DNA from: Planctomycetaceae bacterium
Lineage (GTDB): Bacteria; Planctomycetota; Planctomycetia; Pirellulales; Thermoguttaceae
Direction of reading: 5' to 3'
Length of the DNA: 9,243 nt
NCBI GenBank assembly: GCA_009776995.1
Contig: WRMR01000172.1
Span: 1 to 9,243 of the forward strand
Shown here: one piece after another, positions 1-7,110 of the stretch
Layout of the letters: every line of letters starts with the position of its first letter
Numbering within the stretch: position 1 is the stretch's first letter
Translations under genes and position numbers: made by a program
The notes under the pieces: generated by a model
What the model was told of the DNA's origin: nothing
What the model saw: the letters and a program-made list of their open reading frames with translations, nothing else
Database searches by the model: none

Positions 1-977
1 TCGCTAAATGCCAGCAGGCAGACCACTGTCACGCCGGATTGCACGAGCGTTGCCGCACGGGAAAGCATCTCATTGGTGTTTCCTCCTTCGCAAAGATCGG
101 TAATCATCACGAAAATCGTTTGGGCAGGTCGCGTGATGAGTTGCTGGCAATAGGCAATCGCGCGGTTGATGTCGGTGCCGCCGCCGAGTTGTGTCCCGAA
201 CAGCACCTCGACCGGATCGGCGAGCAGTTCCGTCAAGTCAACAATCGACGTATCGAACACGACCATTTTTGTCGAGACAGCGTTGATTGATGCCAAAACC
301 GCCGCGAAGATACTCGAATAAACGACCGACGGGGCCATCGAACCGCTCTGGTCAACGCAGAGCACGATGTCACGCAACGAACTTCGTTTACGACCGTAAC
401 CGACGAGGCGGTCAACGATCAGGCTTTTCTTGTCCGGTTGCCAGTTTTTCAAATTGACGCGAATCGTCCGGTCGAAATTGAGTTCGTTGTGCCTGGGGCG
501 ATTGGTTCGCGTTGCCCGATTGAGACTTCCCCGAACGGCCTGTACTGTTTTGGTCGCGAGTTTTTGCATCAATTCATCAACCAGTTTTTTGACGACGAGT
601 CGCGCGGTCGCTTTCGTTTTATTCGGGATGATCCGCCCAAGTGAAATCAATGTTGCAACCAAATGCACGTCCGGCTCGACCATTTCGAGCATTTCCGGTT
701 CCATGAGCATCTGTTGCAGGCCGAGCCGCTGCAAGGCGTCACGCTGCATGACCCGCACAACAGAAGTCGGAAAATGCTTGCGGATGTCGCCGAGCCAGCG
801 GTTGACCTTCGGCAACGACCCGCCCAATCCGCCGCGACGATCCTGTTTTGCACCGTAAAGCGATTCCAGCGTTTCATCCATTTCAAGAAATTCGGCAACA
901 AGCGAACACGTCTCCGGCTCCGCATCGCGACCGAGTATCATCCGCCAGCGTTTCAAGCGTTCTTGTTCGGTGATCAT
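1..977 (-). CDS. VWA-domain protein, CoxE-like, MoxR partner (3' end outside window)
   Basis: Probable partner of the MoxR ATPase encoded upstream in the same operon. I translated 325 codons from the ATG at 977 to the window edge, with no stop. Residues 1-200 are mostly helical and rich in Leu, Met and Arg. A von Willebrand A domain begins near residue 202. Its metal-ion-dependent adhesion site is complete: DQSGS at 209-213 (D209, S211, S213), the Thr of GGGTD at 268, and the Asp of ITDLCEG at 294. This is the layout of CoxE-like VWA proteins, which in MoxR/VWA pairs bind a divalent metal and contact the ATPase or its client. The start is fixed by an in-frame TAA two codons upstream. Only a weak purine-rich stretch precedes it. 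The gene lies 31 bases after the previous one. The missing end is probably some tens of residues. I am confident in the domain; its client is unknown. Confidence 0.93.
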   Translation of the reverse strand, partial: MITEQERLKRWRMILGRDAEPETCSLVAEFLEMDETLESLYGAKQDRRGGLGGSLPKVNRWLGDIRKHFPTSVVRVMQRDALQRLGLQQMLMEPEMLEMVEPDVHLVATLISLGRIIPNKTKATARLVVKKLVDELMQKLATKTVQAVRGSLNRATRTNRPRHNELNFDRTIRVNLKNWQPDKKSLIVDRLVGYGRKRSSLRDIVLCVDQSGSMAPSVVYSSIFAAVLASINAVSTKMVVFDTSIVDLTELLADPVEVLFGTQLGGGTDINRAIAYCQQLITRPAQTIFVMITDLCEGGNTNEMLSRAATLVQSGVTVVCLLAFS

Positions 978-1004
978 GATTTACTCATTTCGTTCATTTC
1001 AATT

Positions 1005-1030
1005 CTGTTTAGCCGGGCGTCTTGGATGCC
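1005..1030 (+). repeat. 26-bp REP-like repeat, copy A (inverted partner of copy B)
   Basis: Reads CTGTTTAGCCGGGCGTCTTG followed by GATGCC on the plus strand. It matches copy B on the minus strand at 24 of 26 bases. The part GGGCGTC-TTG-GATGCCT can fold as a seven-pair hairpin if G-U pairs are allowed, so it resembles a short palindromic repeat. Its complement supplies the last codons and TAA stop of the gene at 1009-1482. Copies A and B bracket the paralog pair with their GATGCC ends facing inward. Confidence 0.75.
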
Positions 1031-1482
1031 TCATCTTTTTGCCAGCCGACCGGTTTCCATGTTGTCTTGCCGTTTTCGGTTCGCACGATTTCGAAGAGCA
1101 GGTACGCCTCGCCGTTTTCGCCGACGAACTGTATGCTGTCCTGGAAATAGAAAAACCGGGCTGTACCTTTGAACTCGCGTTTTCCGGCGTTTTCAATCAT
1201 TTCGACATGGCAATGGCCAACGACTCGCAGATGCAATTTGTTTCGCGGCCAATACTCCACGACAAAATCGACCCCTTGGGATTCACCGTCAAGATCGTAT
1301 TTGACATTGTGAATATCAAGGGGCAAATCAACCGTTGCCGAGAGCAACTTCAACATGCCGTCAAGGATCGTTCCCCATTCGTGGAGACCATACCGCCCGG
1401 TGGTATCGGAGATCAACCAGTGCCAAACCAGGTCTTCCCATTCGATTTTTTCGTATCCAAATAACGTTGCCCAATCACTCAT
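1009..1482 (-). CDS. Small protein of unknown function, second of a tandem paralog pair
   Basis: 157 residues, beginning MSDWATLFGYEKIEWED. I do not recognise a family. It is soluble by inspection, with no signal peptide or membrane segment, rich in aromatic residues, and reads as alternating strands after an N-terminal helical part. It aligns end to end with the product of the adjacent gene at 1492-1944. Shared features include a V/L-W-x-W block near the start, E/Q-W-x-x-I-x-x-G-(M/L)-L, VGxC in the middle, a YF/FF strand, and W-K-x-x-GWQ-x-D near the C-terminus. The ATG at 1482 has a good ribosome site (AGAGGA, 1488-1493) that overlaps the stop of the preceding gene, so translation is probably coupled. 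The last codons (..KTPG, stop) lie inside a 26-bp repeat. Position between the DUF5682 and VWA genes suggests an accessory role in this system, which is inference only. Confidence 0.8.
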   Translation of the reverse strand: MSDWATLFGYEKIEWEDLVWHWLISDTTGRYGLHEWGTILDGMLKLLSATVDLPLDIHNVKYDLDGESQGVDFVVEYWPRNKLHLRVVGHCHVEMIENAGKREFKGTARFFYFQDSIQFVGENGEAYLLFEIVRTENGKTTWKPVGWQKDEASKTPG

Positions 1483-1487
1483 TGAAT

Positions 1488-1493
1488 TCCTCT
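1488..1493 (-). promoter_or_regulatory. Ribosome binding site AGAGGA for the gene at 1009-1482
   Basis: AGAGGA lies five bases upstream of the ATG at 1482 and overlaps the TAG stop (1492-1494) of the preceding gene. It is one of the clearest Shine-Dalgarno sites in the operon. The overlap suggests that ribosomes finishing the first paralog restart on the second. Confidence 0.6.
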
Positions 1494-1944
1494 ATCGTTT
1501 CAAGTCATCCCACGAACAACCTTCTGTTGCACCATAATCAAACTGCCAACCGTTCGACTTCCAAACCGACTCACCCTGATTGTTTTTGGCGAGTTCATAT
1601 TGGAGTAAAACTCCGTCTGCATTGACAAGCCGTGTTTCATTGTGAAAAAAATACAAATCGACCGATGCGGCGATCTTTCGTGAGCCATCGTCTTCCGTCC
1701 ATGTTTGAATGCCGCACCGTCCCACAATTCCCGGCAAAAGTGAGGTTTCCGGTTCATGCGTGACGGGAAAGATGACTCGCGGCTCCGGGTGATTTACATC
1801 ATAAAAAACACGTCCTACGAATACGAACGGTATTTCAAAATGCGCACGGAGCGATGCTAATAATCCTTCGACAATGACGTTCCATTGGCCGATATTGTAT
1901 GGTTCGGTCGCAGTTGTCCAATTCCACAAAATGTCTTGCCTCAC
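1492..1944 (-). CDS. Small protein of unknown function, first of a tandem paralog pair; start uncertain, possibly frameshifted
   Basis: 150 residues from a GTG at 1944, beginning V/M-RQDILWNWTTATEPYN. No family recognised. It is a diverged paralog of the next gene (1009-1482): LWNW matches VWHW, the block QWNVIVEGLL matches EWGTILDGML, VGRC matches VGHC, and WKSNGWQFD matches WKPVGWQKD. It lacks about 15 residues found at the N-terminus of its sister. An in-frame TGA just upstream of the GTG prevents extension. The preceding bases in another frame (1941-1976) read MPGAALEKTEL, which resembles the sister's missing segment. The intact gene may therefore once have begun at the ATG at 1976, only 13 bases after the DUF5682 stop. 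Alternatives are genuine GTG initiation coupled to that short frame through the overlapping GTGA, or a TTG at codon 6 preceded by GAGG. Function unknown; it is probably co-transcribed with the MoxR/VWA operon. Confidence 0.7.
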   Translation of the reverse strand: MRQDILWNWTTATEPYNIGQWNVIVEGLLASLRAHFEIPFVFVGRVFYDVNHPEPRVIFPVTHEPETSLLPGIVGRCGIQTWTEDDGSRKIAASVDLYFFHNETRLVNADGVLLQYELAKNNQGESVWKSNGWQFDYGATEGCSWDDLKR

Positions 1945-1976
1945 AATTCAGTTTTTTCCAACGCGGCACCGGGCAT
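1941..1976 (-). other. Eleven-codon frame ahead of the first paralog: displaced N-terminus or coupling leader
   Basis: ATG at 1976 opens MPGAALEKTEL and stops at TGA 1943-1941. The stop overlaps the GTG start (1944-1942) of the small gene as GTGA. The spacing to the DUF5682 stop (13 bases) fits the true start of a gene in this operon. The EKTEL end resembles EKIEW in the N-terminus of the sister protein at 1009-1482. Either a frameshift near 1941-1944 split this end from its gene, or it is a short leader that delivers ribosomes to the GTG. Confidence 0.4.
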
Positions 1977-1997
1977 TCAAGACGCCTGGCTAAACAG
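1972..1997 (-). repeat. 26-bp REP-like repeat, copy B
   Basis: On the minus strand it reads CTGTTTAGCCAGGCGTCTTG then AATGCC. Two bases differ from copy A. It carries the TAG stop of the DUF5682 gene (1990-1992) and the ATG at 1976 that may be the original start of the first paralog. As RNA, GGCGU-CUUGA-AUGCC can form a five-pair hairpin holding that AUG, which could reduce its use. Confidence 0.75.
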
Positions 1998-4347
1998 GTT
2001 TCTTCAAAATCATTTCCAACACCGGCAACACTTTCTCAACACGTTTCAAATCAATTCGCGATTCGTGCGTCGCAATGATATTTTCCTTCGGCGTCATCGT
2101 AACCGTTTCGCCGGATGTGGTGACGTGCAATTTTTTGATTTTCTGCCCCATCATGCGGAGTTCCGGGGCGGAGAAATCGGAAAACGAGCGGCGGAGCAGT
2201 GCGACCAGTTCTTGGAACATGTCGTCGGACAAGGTGCAGAGCCAGTGGTTGAGGATGTCCCAGAGCGGGTCGAATTGCAGCAGCGTTTGGCCGCTTCCCT
2301 GCAAAAAGCCCTGCATCCACTGGGCGACTTTGGCCGCTTCGAGTGCCGGGGTGACCGCCAGGGTGATTTGCATTGCCAGCGATTCATGCGACAGCACACC
2401 TTGCTCATATAACAATCGGCAACAGCTACCGCGAAGCATTCCATGCAGCGTGTCATCATTTGTAATGGCGGCGAGCACGCGCTGCCAGTCGGTGCAGTCT
2501 TCCGCGTGATTATGCAGGTCAAGAGCACTCTGCACGGCAACGATTTCCTCAACACGCCGTGCCGCTGCGTCGTCGTCCAGAGAACCACAGGCAGCCACAA
2601 GCCCGACAAGCACCCGTTGAAACAGTGCGTTGAACACCGGCTCGACCTGCGACATTTGCGTGCCGCGCACATTACCGTAGCGAATCACATTGACCAGCGG
2701 CACAAGCGCAAGCATCAGGCCGCTGATGTCGGACGAAACCGCCGCGTCGTTTTGCAGACGCACGAGCAGATCGTCAATGGTCGTTGCCGGGAGTTCCGCC
2801 GGGATCGCCGCTTCGATCAATGCTGTGATTTCCGGGATGCTCCTGATCGCCTCCGCTCTGGCACGTACAGCACCGGCCACCGCCGTTTCGAGCGTGTTGC
2901 CGTAACTGTTCGCCTCGATGATCCGCACGACGAACTCGACCTGCCATTGCGTTTGCCAGAATTCGTGAAATGTGCCGGTCGAACGAACCGCCGTGATTTG
3001 CGGTTTACCCCACGGCACGCCGAGCAATTGCAGGCGGTGCAACAGGCGGCTTTTGGCACGGTCGGTATCTTTTCGCAAATCGAGATCAAGCGTCACGATT
3101 TCTTCCGACACCTTCATCCGCAACTGTTTTTGCTCGCGTTCGATGTCCTTAAGCAAAGGCACTGACGGCGTTTCCGCCGGAACGCGACCGATGCGTTGCC
3201 CGGTATCCAGTCGGCGGCGGATCAACCGGAGCGGCGTCACATCGCCATGACACAGGACAGTCAAAATCGCCTCGTTGACCTCCGCAAGACCAGGCAACGG
3301 TCGATCGCGCATTGCGGCCAGCGCGTCGGCCAATCGCACCGCTTCGATCACACTTGCCGACGACGCATCCAGTGATTCGTCACGCAGTAATCGTGCCGCG
3401 CGGGAAATCCAGCGGGTCACGGCACGGTCGGGCGTTGTCCAAAGGTGATCGTACCAACCCGGCACCGACACGCCTGCCCCGTAACCGCTCCGGTATGCCA
3501 GCCGCGAATACGTCCACGGCGTCCAAGTGGTCGTCACTTTCGTTTTCGGGAGCTTGGTGAGCAATGCGTCATCGTCCTTCTTCGATGGGATCAACGCTTT
3601 ATGCGATTCATCTTCCGCAAGCACATCCAACACCGGCGCATGCCACGCCCCGCAAACGACGGCGATTTTTTGATGCCCGACTTTGATTGCCGCGCGAATG
3701 CACTTTCGCATCCACGCTTCGCGCAACGGTTCATGACGCCGCGATTCACGTGTCGATACTTCGTTTGCTGTTCGCTCTCGCAATTCGGTCATGATGTCCA
3801 TGATGCCGGAAAAGATGCCGTCCGATGACAATGATTGTTCGATCACCTGTTCCCACCACGACTCGGTGTCATCGAATCCCGCCAATTGCGAAAGTACCGC
3901 GAGCGGGTCATCGATGATTTGTTGCTCAAAAGTTTTTTCAACAGGTTCGGAGTCGCCCTCTGTTTTTTCCTGCGTTTCGTCATGATCAATCGGTGTATCG
4001 TCCGTCTGATTGTCACTTTTCCCATCATCCAGCGCAAACCGGTGTTGCCACGGCAAATCGATAAACCGCAACGGCACACCGTGTTTCGCGGCATATTGAA
4101 CCGCCGTCCATTCCGGCGAAAATGTCGCAAACGGATAAAACACCGCCGACTCCGGTTTGTCCGGTTGGTAAACGAGCATCGCGACCGGCGGTTCCATTTC
4201 CGGCAACGCGGCCAGATGCAAAACCTCCTCCCCTTCCGGCGGCCCTTCCACAAGCACGATATCCGGCACCAGCGATTCCAATGCCGCTGCAAGTGCCCTG
4301 GCGCAACCGGGTCCGTGATGACGAATTCCAAAGAGATGTAGCGTCAT
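1990..4347 (-). CDS. DUF5682 family protein with TraB/TIKI/EreA-like N-terminal domain
   Basis: 785 residues. The N-terminus MTLHLFGIRHHGPGCA (R9, H10, H11), then PDIVLVEGPPEG (E35) and RFIDLPW (94-100), followed later by EAWMRKCI (210-217) and VVCGAWHAPVL (230-240, H236), give the sparse His/Glu/Arg pattern of the TraB/PrgY-TIKI-erythromycin esterase-ChaN fold. DUF5682 is known as a member of the recurring SWIM-DUF5691-MoxR-VWA gene set. Related TIKI proteins are metal-dependent proteases and erythromycin esterases are hydrolases, so a hydrolase is plausible but unproven. Residues 105-140 are an acidic, probably disordered insert. The C-terminal 500 residues look all-helical. I chose the ATG at 4347 rather than one at 4404 because homologs begin at M-x-x-HLFGIRHHGPG, GGGAG (4355-4359) sits seven bases upstream, and this start lies one base after the MoxR stop (TGACATG). 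It ends inside repeat copy B. Confidence 0.9.
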   Translation of the reverse strand: MTLHLFGIRHHGPGCARALAAALESLVPDIVLVEGPPEGEEVLHLAALPEMEPPVAMLVYQPDKPESAVFYPFATFSPEWTAVQYAAKHGVPLRFIDLPWQHRFALDDGKSDNQTDDTPIDHDETQEKTEGDSEPVEKTFEQQIIDDPLAVLSQLAGFDDTESWWEQVIEQSLSSDGIFSGIMDIMTELRERTANEVSTRESRRHEPLREAWMRKCIRAAIKVGHQKIAVVCGAWHAPVLDVLAEDESHKALIPSKKDDDALLTKLPKTKVTTTWTPWTYSRLAYRSGYGAGVSVPGWYDHLWTTPDRAVTRWISRAARLLRDESLDASSASVIEAVRLADALAAMRDRPLPGLAEVNEAILTVLCHGDVTPLRLIRRRLDTGQRIGRVPAETPSVPLLKDIEREQKQLRMKVSEEIVTLDLDLRKDTDRAKSRLLHRLQLLGVPWGKPQITAVRSTGTFHEFWQTQWQVEFVVRIIEANSYGNTLETAVAGAVRARAEAIRSIPEITALIEAAIPAELPATTIDDLLVRLQNDAAVSSDISGLMLALVPLVNVIRYGNVRGTQMSQVEPVFNALFQRVLVGLVAACGSLDDDAAARRVEEIVAVQSALDLHNHAEDCTDWQRVLAAITNDDTLHGMLRGSCCRLLYEQGVLSHESLAMQITLAVTPALEAAKVAQWMQGFLQGSGQTLLQFDPLWDILNHWLCTLSDDMFQELVALLRRSFSDFSAPELRMMGQKIKKLHVTTSGETVTMTPKENIIATHESRIDLKRVEKVLPVLEMILKKPV

Positions 4348-4348
4348 G

Positions 4349-5455
4349 TCAAAACTCCCAGCACGCTCGATACAGGTCTTTCCAACCGTCGCGTTCTTTG
4401 ACAACGGTTTGCAGGTATTCGTTCCAGACGATCACATCCTGTACCGGGTCTTTGACGATACTGCCGACGACGCCTGCCGCGAGGTCGGTCGCGCGAAGCA
4501 CTCCGTCGCCGTAATAACCGGCCATTGCAAGCCCGCTGTTGACGACGGAAATCGCCTCGGCGGTCGAAAGCGTGCCGCTCGGCGATTTCAGCTTTGTCTT
4601 GCCGTCAACGGTGATACCGCCTCGCAGTTCACGGAAGATCGTGACGATGCGCCGGATTTCTTCAATCGCCGGTTTCTCGACAGGCAGTTCCAACGCCCGT
4701 CCCAGTTGCCCGACGCGACGTTCGACGATTTGCACTTCCTCGTCAAGTGAATCAGGCACAGGAAGCACCACCGTGTTGAACCGCCGCATGAGAGCACTCG
4801 AAAGTTCGTTGACGCCCTTGTCGCGGTTGTTGGCCGTTGCAATGACGTTGAACCCTTTTTCCGCCTGGACCTCGTCGCTCAATTCCGGGATCGGCAGCGT
4901 TTTTTCGGAAAGAATTGTGATGAGCGTGTCCTGCACATCGCTGCCGATGCGTGTCAGTTCCTCGACACGTGCGATTTTACCCGCCGCCATTGCCCGCATC
5001 ATCGGGCTTGGCACCAATGCTTCGCGTGACGGCCCCGCCGCGAGCAGTTGGGCGTAATTCCAGCCGTAACGCAAGGCCGATTCGTCCGTTCCGGCAGTGC
5101 CTTGAATCAGCAAGGTTGAATCACCGCTGATGGCCGCCGCAAGATGCTCGCTGACCCACGATTTGGCCGTTCCCGGCAAGCCGTACAACAGCAATGCCCG
5201 ATCCGTCGCCAGCGTCGCCACGGCAATCTCGATCAATCGACCGTTGCCGATGTATTTGGGCGAAATCTCCTTGCCGTTCGGCAACTGCCCGCCGAGCAGG
5301 TACGTTTTCACTGCCCACGGCGAAAGCGACCAGTTGCGCGGCTTTACCTTGTCGTCGATTTCCCTGAGCGCAGCGAGTTCCTCCGCGTATTCCTGTTCGG
5401 CGTGTTGACGTAATACGGCTGTTATTTCGCTTTTCGGTTGTTTTGCTTTTGCCAT
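4349..5455 (-). CDS. MoxR-type AAA+ ATPase of the SWIM/DUF5691/DUF5682/VWA operon
   Basis: 368 residues, cytoplasmic. Walker A is GLPGTAKS (92-99). Sensor 1 is NVIATANNRD (203-212). SSALMRRF (219-226) carries the expected arginine-finger residues, and the helical lid follows. The segment SDVQDTLITILSEKTLPIPEL (172-192) is typical of MoxR proteins. The Walker B position reads GKIARVEEL (159-167), where most AAA+ proteins have a hydrophobic run ending DE. As I recall this subfamily, the acidic VEE/FEE form is normal for it. MoxR ATPases work as ring chaperones that, with a VWA partner, insert metals or remodel client enzymes; the VWA gene is in this operon. The N-terminal 40 residues are charged and probably helical. 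Start: ATG at 5455 with AGAGA nearby, 12 bases after the DUF5691 stop. The client is not deducible from the window. Confidence 0.95.
   Translation of the reverse strand: MAKAKQPKSEITAVLRQHAEQEYAEELAALREIDDKVKPRNWSLSPWAVKTYLLGGQLPNGKEISPKYIGNGRLIEIAVATLATDRALLLYGLPGTAKSWVSEHLAAAISGDSTLLIQGTAGTDESALRYGWNYAQLLAAGPSREALVPSPMMRAMAAGKIARVEELTRIGSDVQDTLITILSEKTLPIPELSDEVQAEKGFNVIATANNRDKGVNELSSALMRRFNTVVLPVPDSLDEEVQIVERRVGQLGRALELPVEKPAIEEIRRIVTIFRELRGGITVDGKTKLKSPSGTLSTAEAISVVNSGLAMAGYYGDGVLRATDLAAGVVGSIVKDPVQDVIVWNEYLQTVVKERDGWKDLYRACWEF
4355..4359 (-). promoter_or_regulatory. Ribosome binding site GGGAG deciding the DUF5682 start
   Basis: GGGAG, seven bases before the ATG at 4347 and inside the last codons of the MoxR gene. 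It supports the 4347 start over the upstream ATG at 4404 and implies translational coupling to the ATPase. Confidence 0.55.
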
Positions 5456-5467
5456 CTGATTCTCTTT

Positions 5468-7066
5468 CTAATTCGTAATTTTTCCGTGAATGTCCGTGGC
5501 AAAATAATCTGCCAACAATCGCTCAAATTCCTCACAATACGCTAATTCGTCGCGGCAGGCGGCAACATCTTTTGCATAATATGCCGCTTTTTGTTCGAGT
5601 TTTTCCAGTAATGCCGAAAGGGTCGAATAAAAATGCTTGGGAAAAAACGGGGCCAACCCATTCACGAATCGTATTATAAAACTGGAATCTTTGATATAAA
5701 GGAGCAACGATTGCACAAAGGCGTCATCCCACGGAATTGGTGTTTTAAGTGCCAGGTTAAACCACGCATCAATAATATAACTATGAAGGTGTTCGCTTCC
5801 TTTCCGGTCGTTCAATTTGGCAATGAATTTTTCCGGCAAACGTTTCAAACAATAATGGAAAAGAGCATTCCGTACATCTAACGCTTCGGAAACGGTTTTC
5901 GGTTTGACGCTCTCCCAAGCGTCCCAGAGCGGCTCAAGCCAGTGATCGTGGTCATCGAACCATTGCACGATGTATGTTGCCGCGTACAAAAACGACGAGT
6001 AGTAATCGTCTTTCGCCAGAGCCGCAAGAATGGCCGTCGGTGACAATTGAAACCGTGTCTCCCAGTGCGTTAGCCGAACGCGCCGCAGCAACTCGGTGAC
6101 CTGCCACGATTTTTCGCCGACACCTTTGGGCGGTTTTTCTTCGATGGCATCCGCTTTCATCTCTTTGGTGAACGCGGCAGGCGGTTCGATTTGAAGTGCG
6201 TTTGATTTGGCATCCGGCTTGAGAAGTGCTTCGGCACGGTGGACCGTCCGTTTGGCGTAATCGGAATCCGGCAAGAGTGCCAGCATCGTTGCCGCCGATT
6301 GCCTTACAGGTTTCGAACGGTCACTCAAAATTCCTTCCAAAAATGAAACGTCCCCGTCGTTCAATTGCTCTCTCAAAACGTCCAGAAACGTCTCACGGTG
6401 TTCCGGTTTCTCGTTTTTCCAGGACGCGGCCAGTTGATCGCGGGCTTGGGCAGAATCAATGTCGCGCCACTGCCGAAGTGCCTGCACCCGATCTTGAAAA
6501 TGCCCTTCATTCCACAACGATTCCAGTTCCGCAACATTCACCGTTGTCTTGTCAACCACACTGCCACTCGCCCATTGCCAATCCTTATGTTGTGCCGCAA
6601 GCCAACGTCCCCGTTCACCGAGAACAGCCAAAACGGTTGAACGTTCCGATTCCTTGAAGTGCCGCCGTTGCGAAAAAAAATGCAGGCAACCCGGCAACGA
6701 CTCAAACGACAGCCGTAACCCCGCTTTATCAATCTGACGCAAAAAATGAAGCGGAACATGCGGTTGATCCAGCCGTTCCTTCAGGAAATACAGGATGATT
6801 TCCGACATCCGGGCAGAGATGCAAGGCAGCGTTTCCGCAGGAGCGCGGGCATCTTGCCTGTTTTCAGGAACGACATCGGGTATGTATCCCGCTCTTTCCG
6901 CCACAGCGTAACACCCTGCCTTGAGCAGGAGATTCCACGATGGCGATTCCGGCGCAATACCTTCCATCAGCGATTCAATCGCATCAACCCGACCTTCGGA
7001 CACGCCTTCGACATGGCGGCCCTTGTCGGTTCCGAGCATCGCCTTTTTCAGTAATGTTGCGTCCAT
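5468..7066 (-). CDS. DUF5691 family HEAT-like helical protein
   Basis: 532 residues with no signal peptide or membrane span. The body is all-helical. Residues 145-270 carry the block I associate with DUF5691: LGERGRWLAAQHKDW (149-163), LWNEGHF..R..ALRQWRDIDSAQARDQLAASW (184-216), then a HEAT-like unit FLEGILSDRSKPVRQSAATMLALLP. Such repeats usually serve as a protein-binding scaffold. In the recurring operon this gene sits between the SWIM and MoxR genes, so it may dock a client or partner to the ATPase, which is inference. The C-terminal half (about 330-532), with a run of aromatic and charged residues, is less typical and I do not recognise it. Start: ATG at 7066, 23 bases after the SWIM stop, with no clear Shine-Dalgarno site. 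It ends TAG at 5468, 12 bases before the ATPase. Confidence 0.88.
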   Translation of the reverse strand: MDATLLKKAMLGTDKGRHVEGVSEGRVDAIESLMEGIAPESPSWNLLLKAGCYAVAERAGYIPDVVPENRQDARAPAETLPCISARMSEIILYFLKERLDQPHVPLHFLRQIDKAGLRLSFESLPGCLHFFSQRRHFKESERSTVLAVLGERGRWLAAQHKDWQWASGSVVDKTTVNVAELESLWNEGHFQDRVQALRQWRDIDSAQARDQLAASWKNEKPEHRETFLDVLREQLNDGDVSFLEGILSDRSKPVRQSAATMLALLPDSDYAKRTVHRAEALLKPDAKSNALQIEPPAAFTKEMKADAIEEKPPKGVGEKSWQVTELLRRVRLTHWETRFQLSPTAILAALAKDDYYSSFLYAATYIVQWFDDHDHWLEPLWDAWESVKPKTVSEALDVRNALFHYCLKRLPEKFIAKLNDRKGSEHLHSYIIDAWFNLALKTPIPWDDAFVQSLLLYIKDSSFIIRFVNGLAPFFPKHFYSTLSALLEKLEQKAAYYAKDVAACRDELAYCEEFERLLADYFATDIHGKITN

Positions 7067-7084
7067 TGTTGCACTTGATTTACC

Positions 7085-7110
7085 GGCGTCTAAGACGTTC
7101 GGCTAAACGG
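7085..7110 (-). repeat. REP-like repeat, diverged copy C
   Basis: On the minus strand it reads CCGTTTAGCCGAACGTCTTA then GACGCC. It matches copy A at about 21 of 26 bases. The inner CGTC-TTA-GACG is a perfect small palindrome. It encodes the last residues (FSRTS) and TAG stop of the SWIM gene. Being at a third gene end in the same operon, it shows that copies A and B are part of a dispersed family. Confidence 0.6.

Noticed and set aside
2443..3165. Plus-strand open frame of 240 codons
   Set aside because: It is antisense to the DUF5682 gene and its product is Arg/His-rich without recognisable motifs; a codon-bias shadow.
4348..4404. Upstream start for DUF5682 (adds 19 residues)
   Set aside because: It would overlap the MoxR gene by 56 bases; the family starts at the next ATG, which has a well-placed GGGAG.
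6063..6085. GTTAGCCGAACGCG inside the DUF5691 gene, resembling the REP-like repeat
   Set aside because: Only the first dozen bases resemble the repeat, the palindromic part is absent, and it reads as normal coding sequence.
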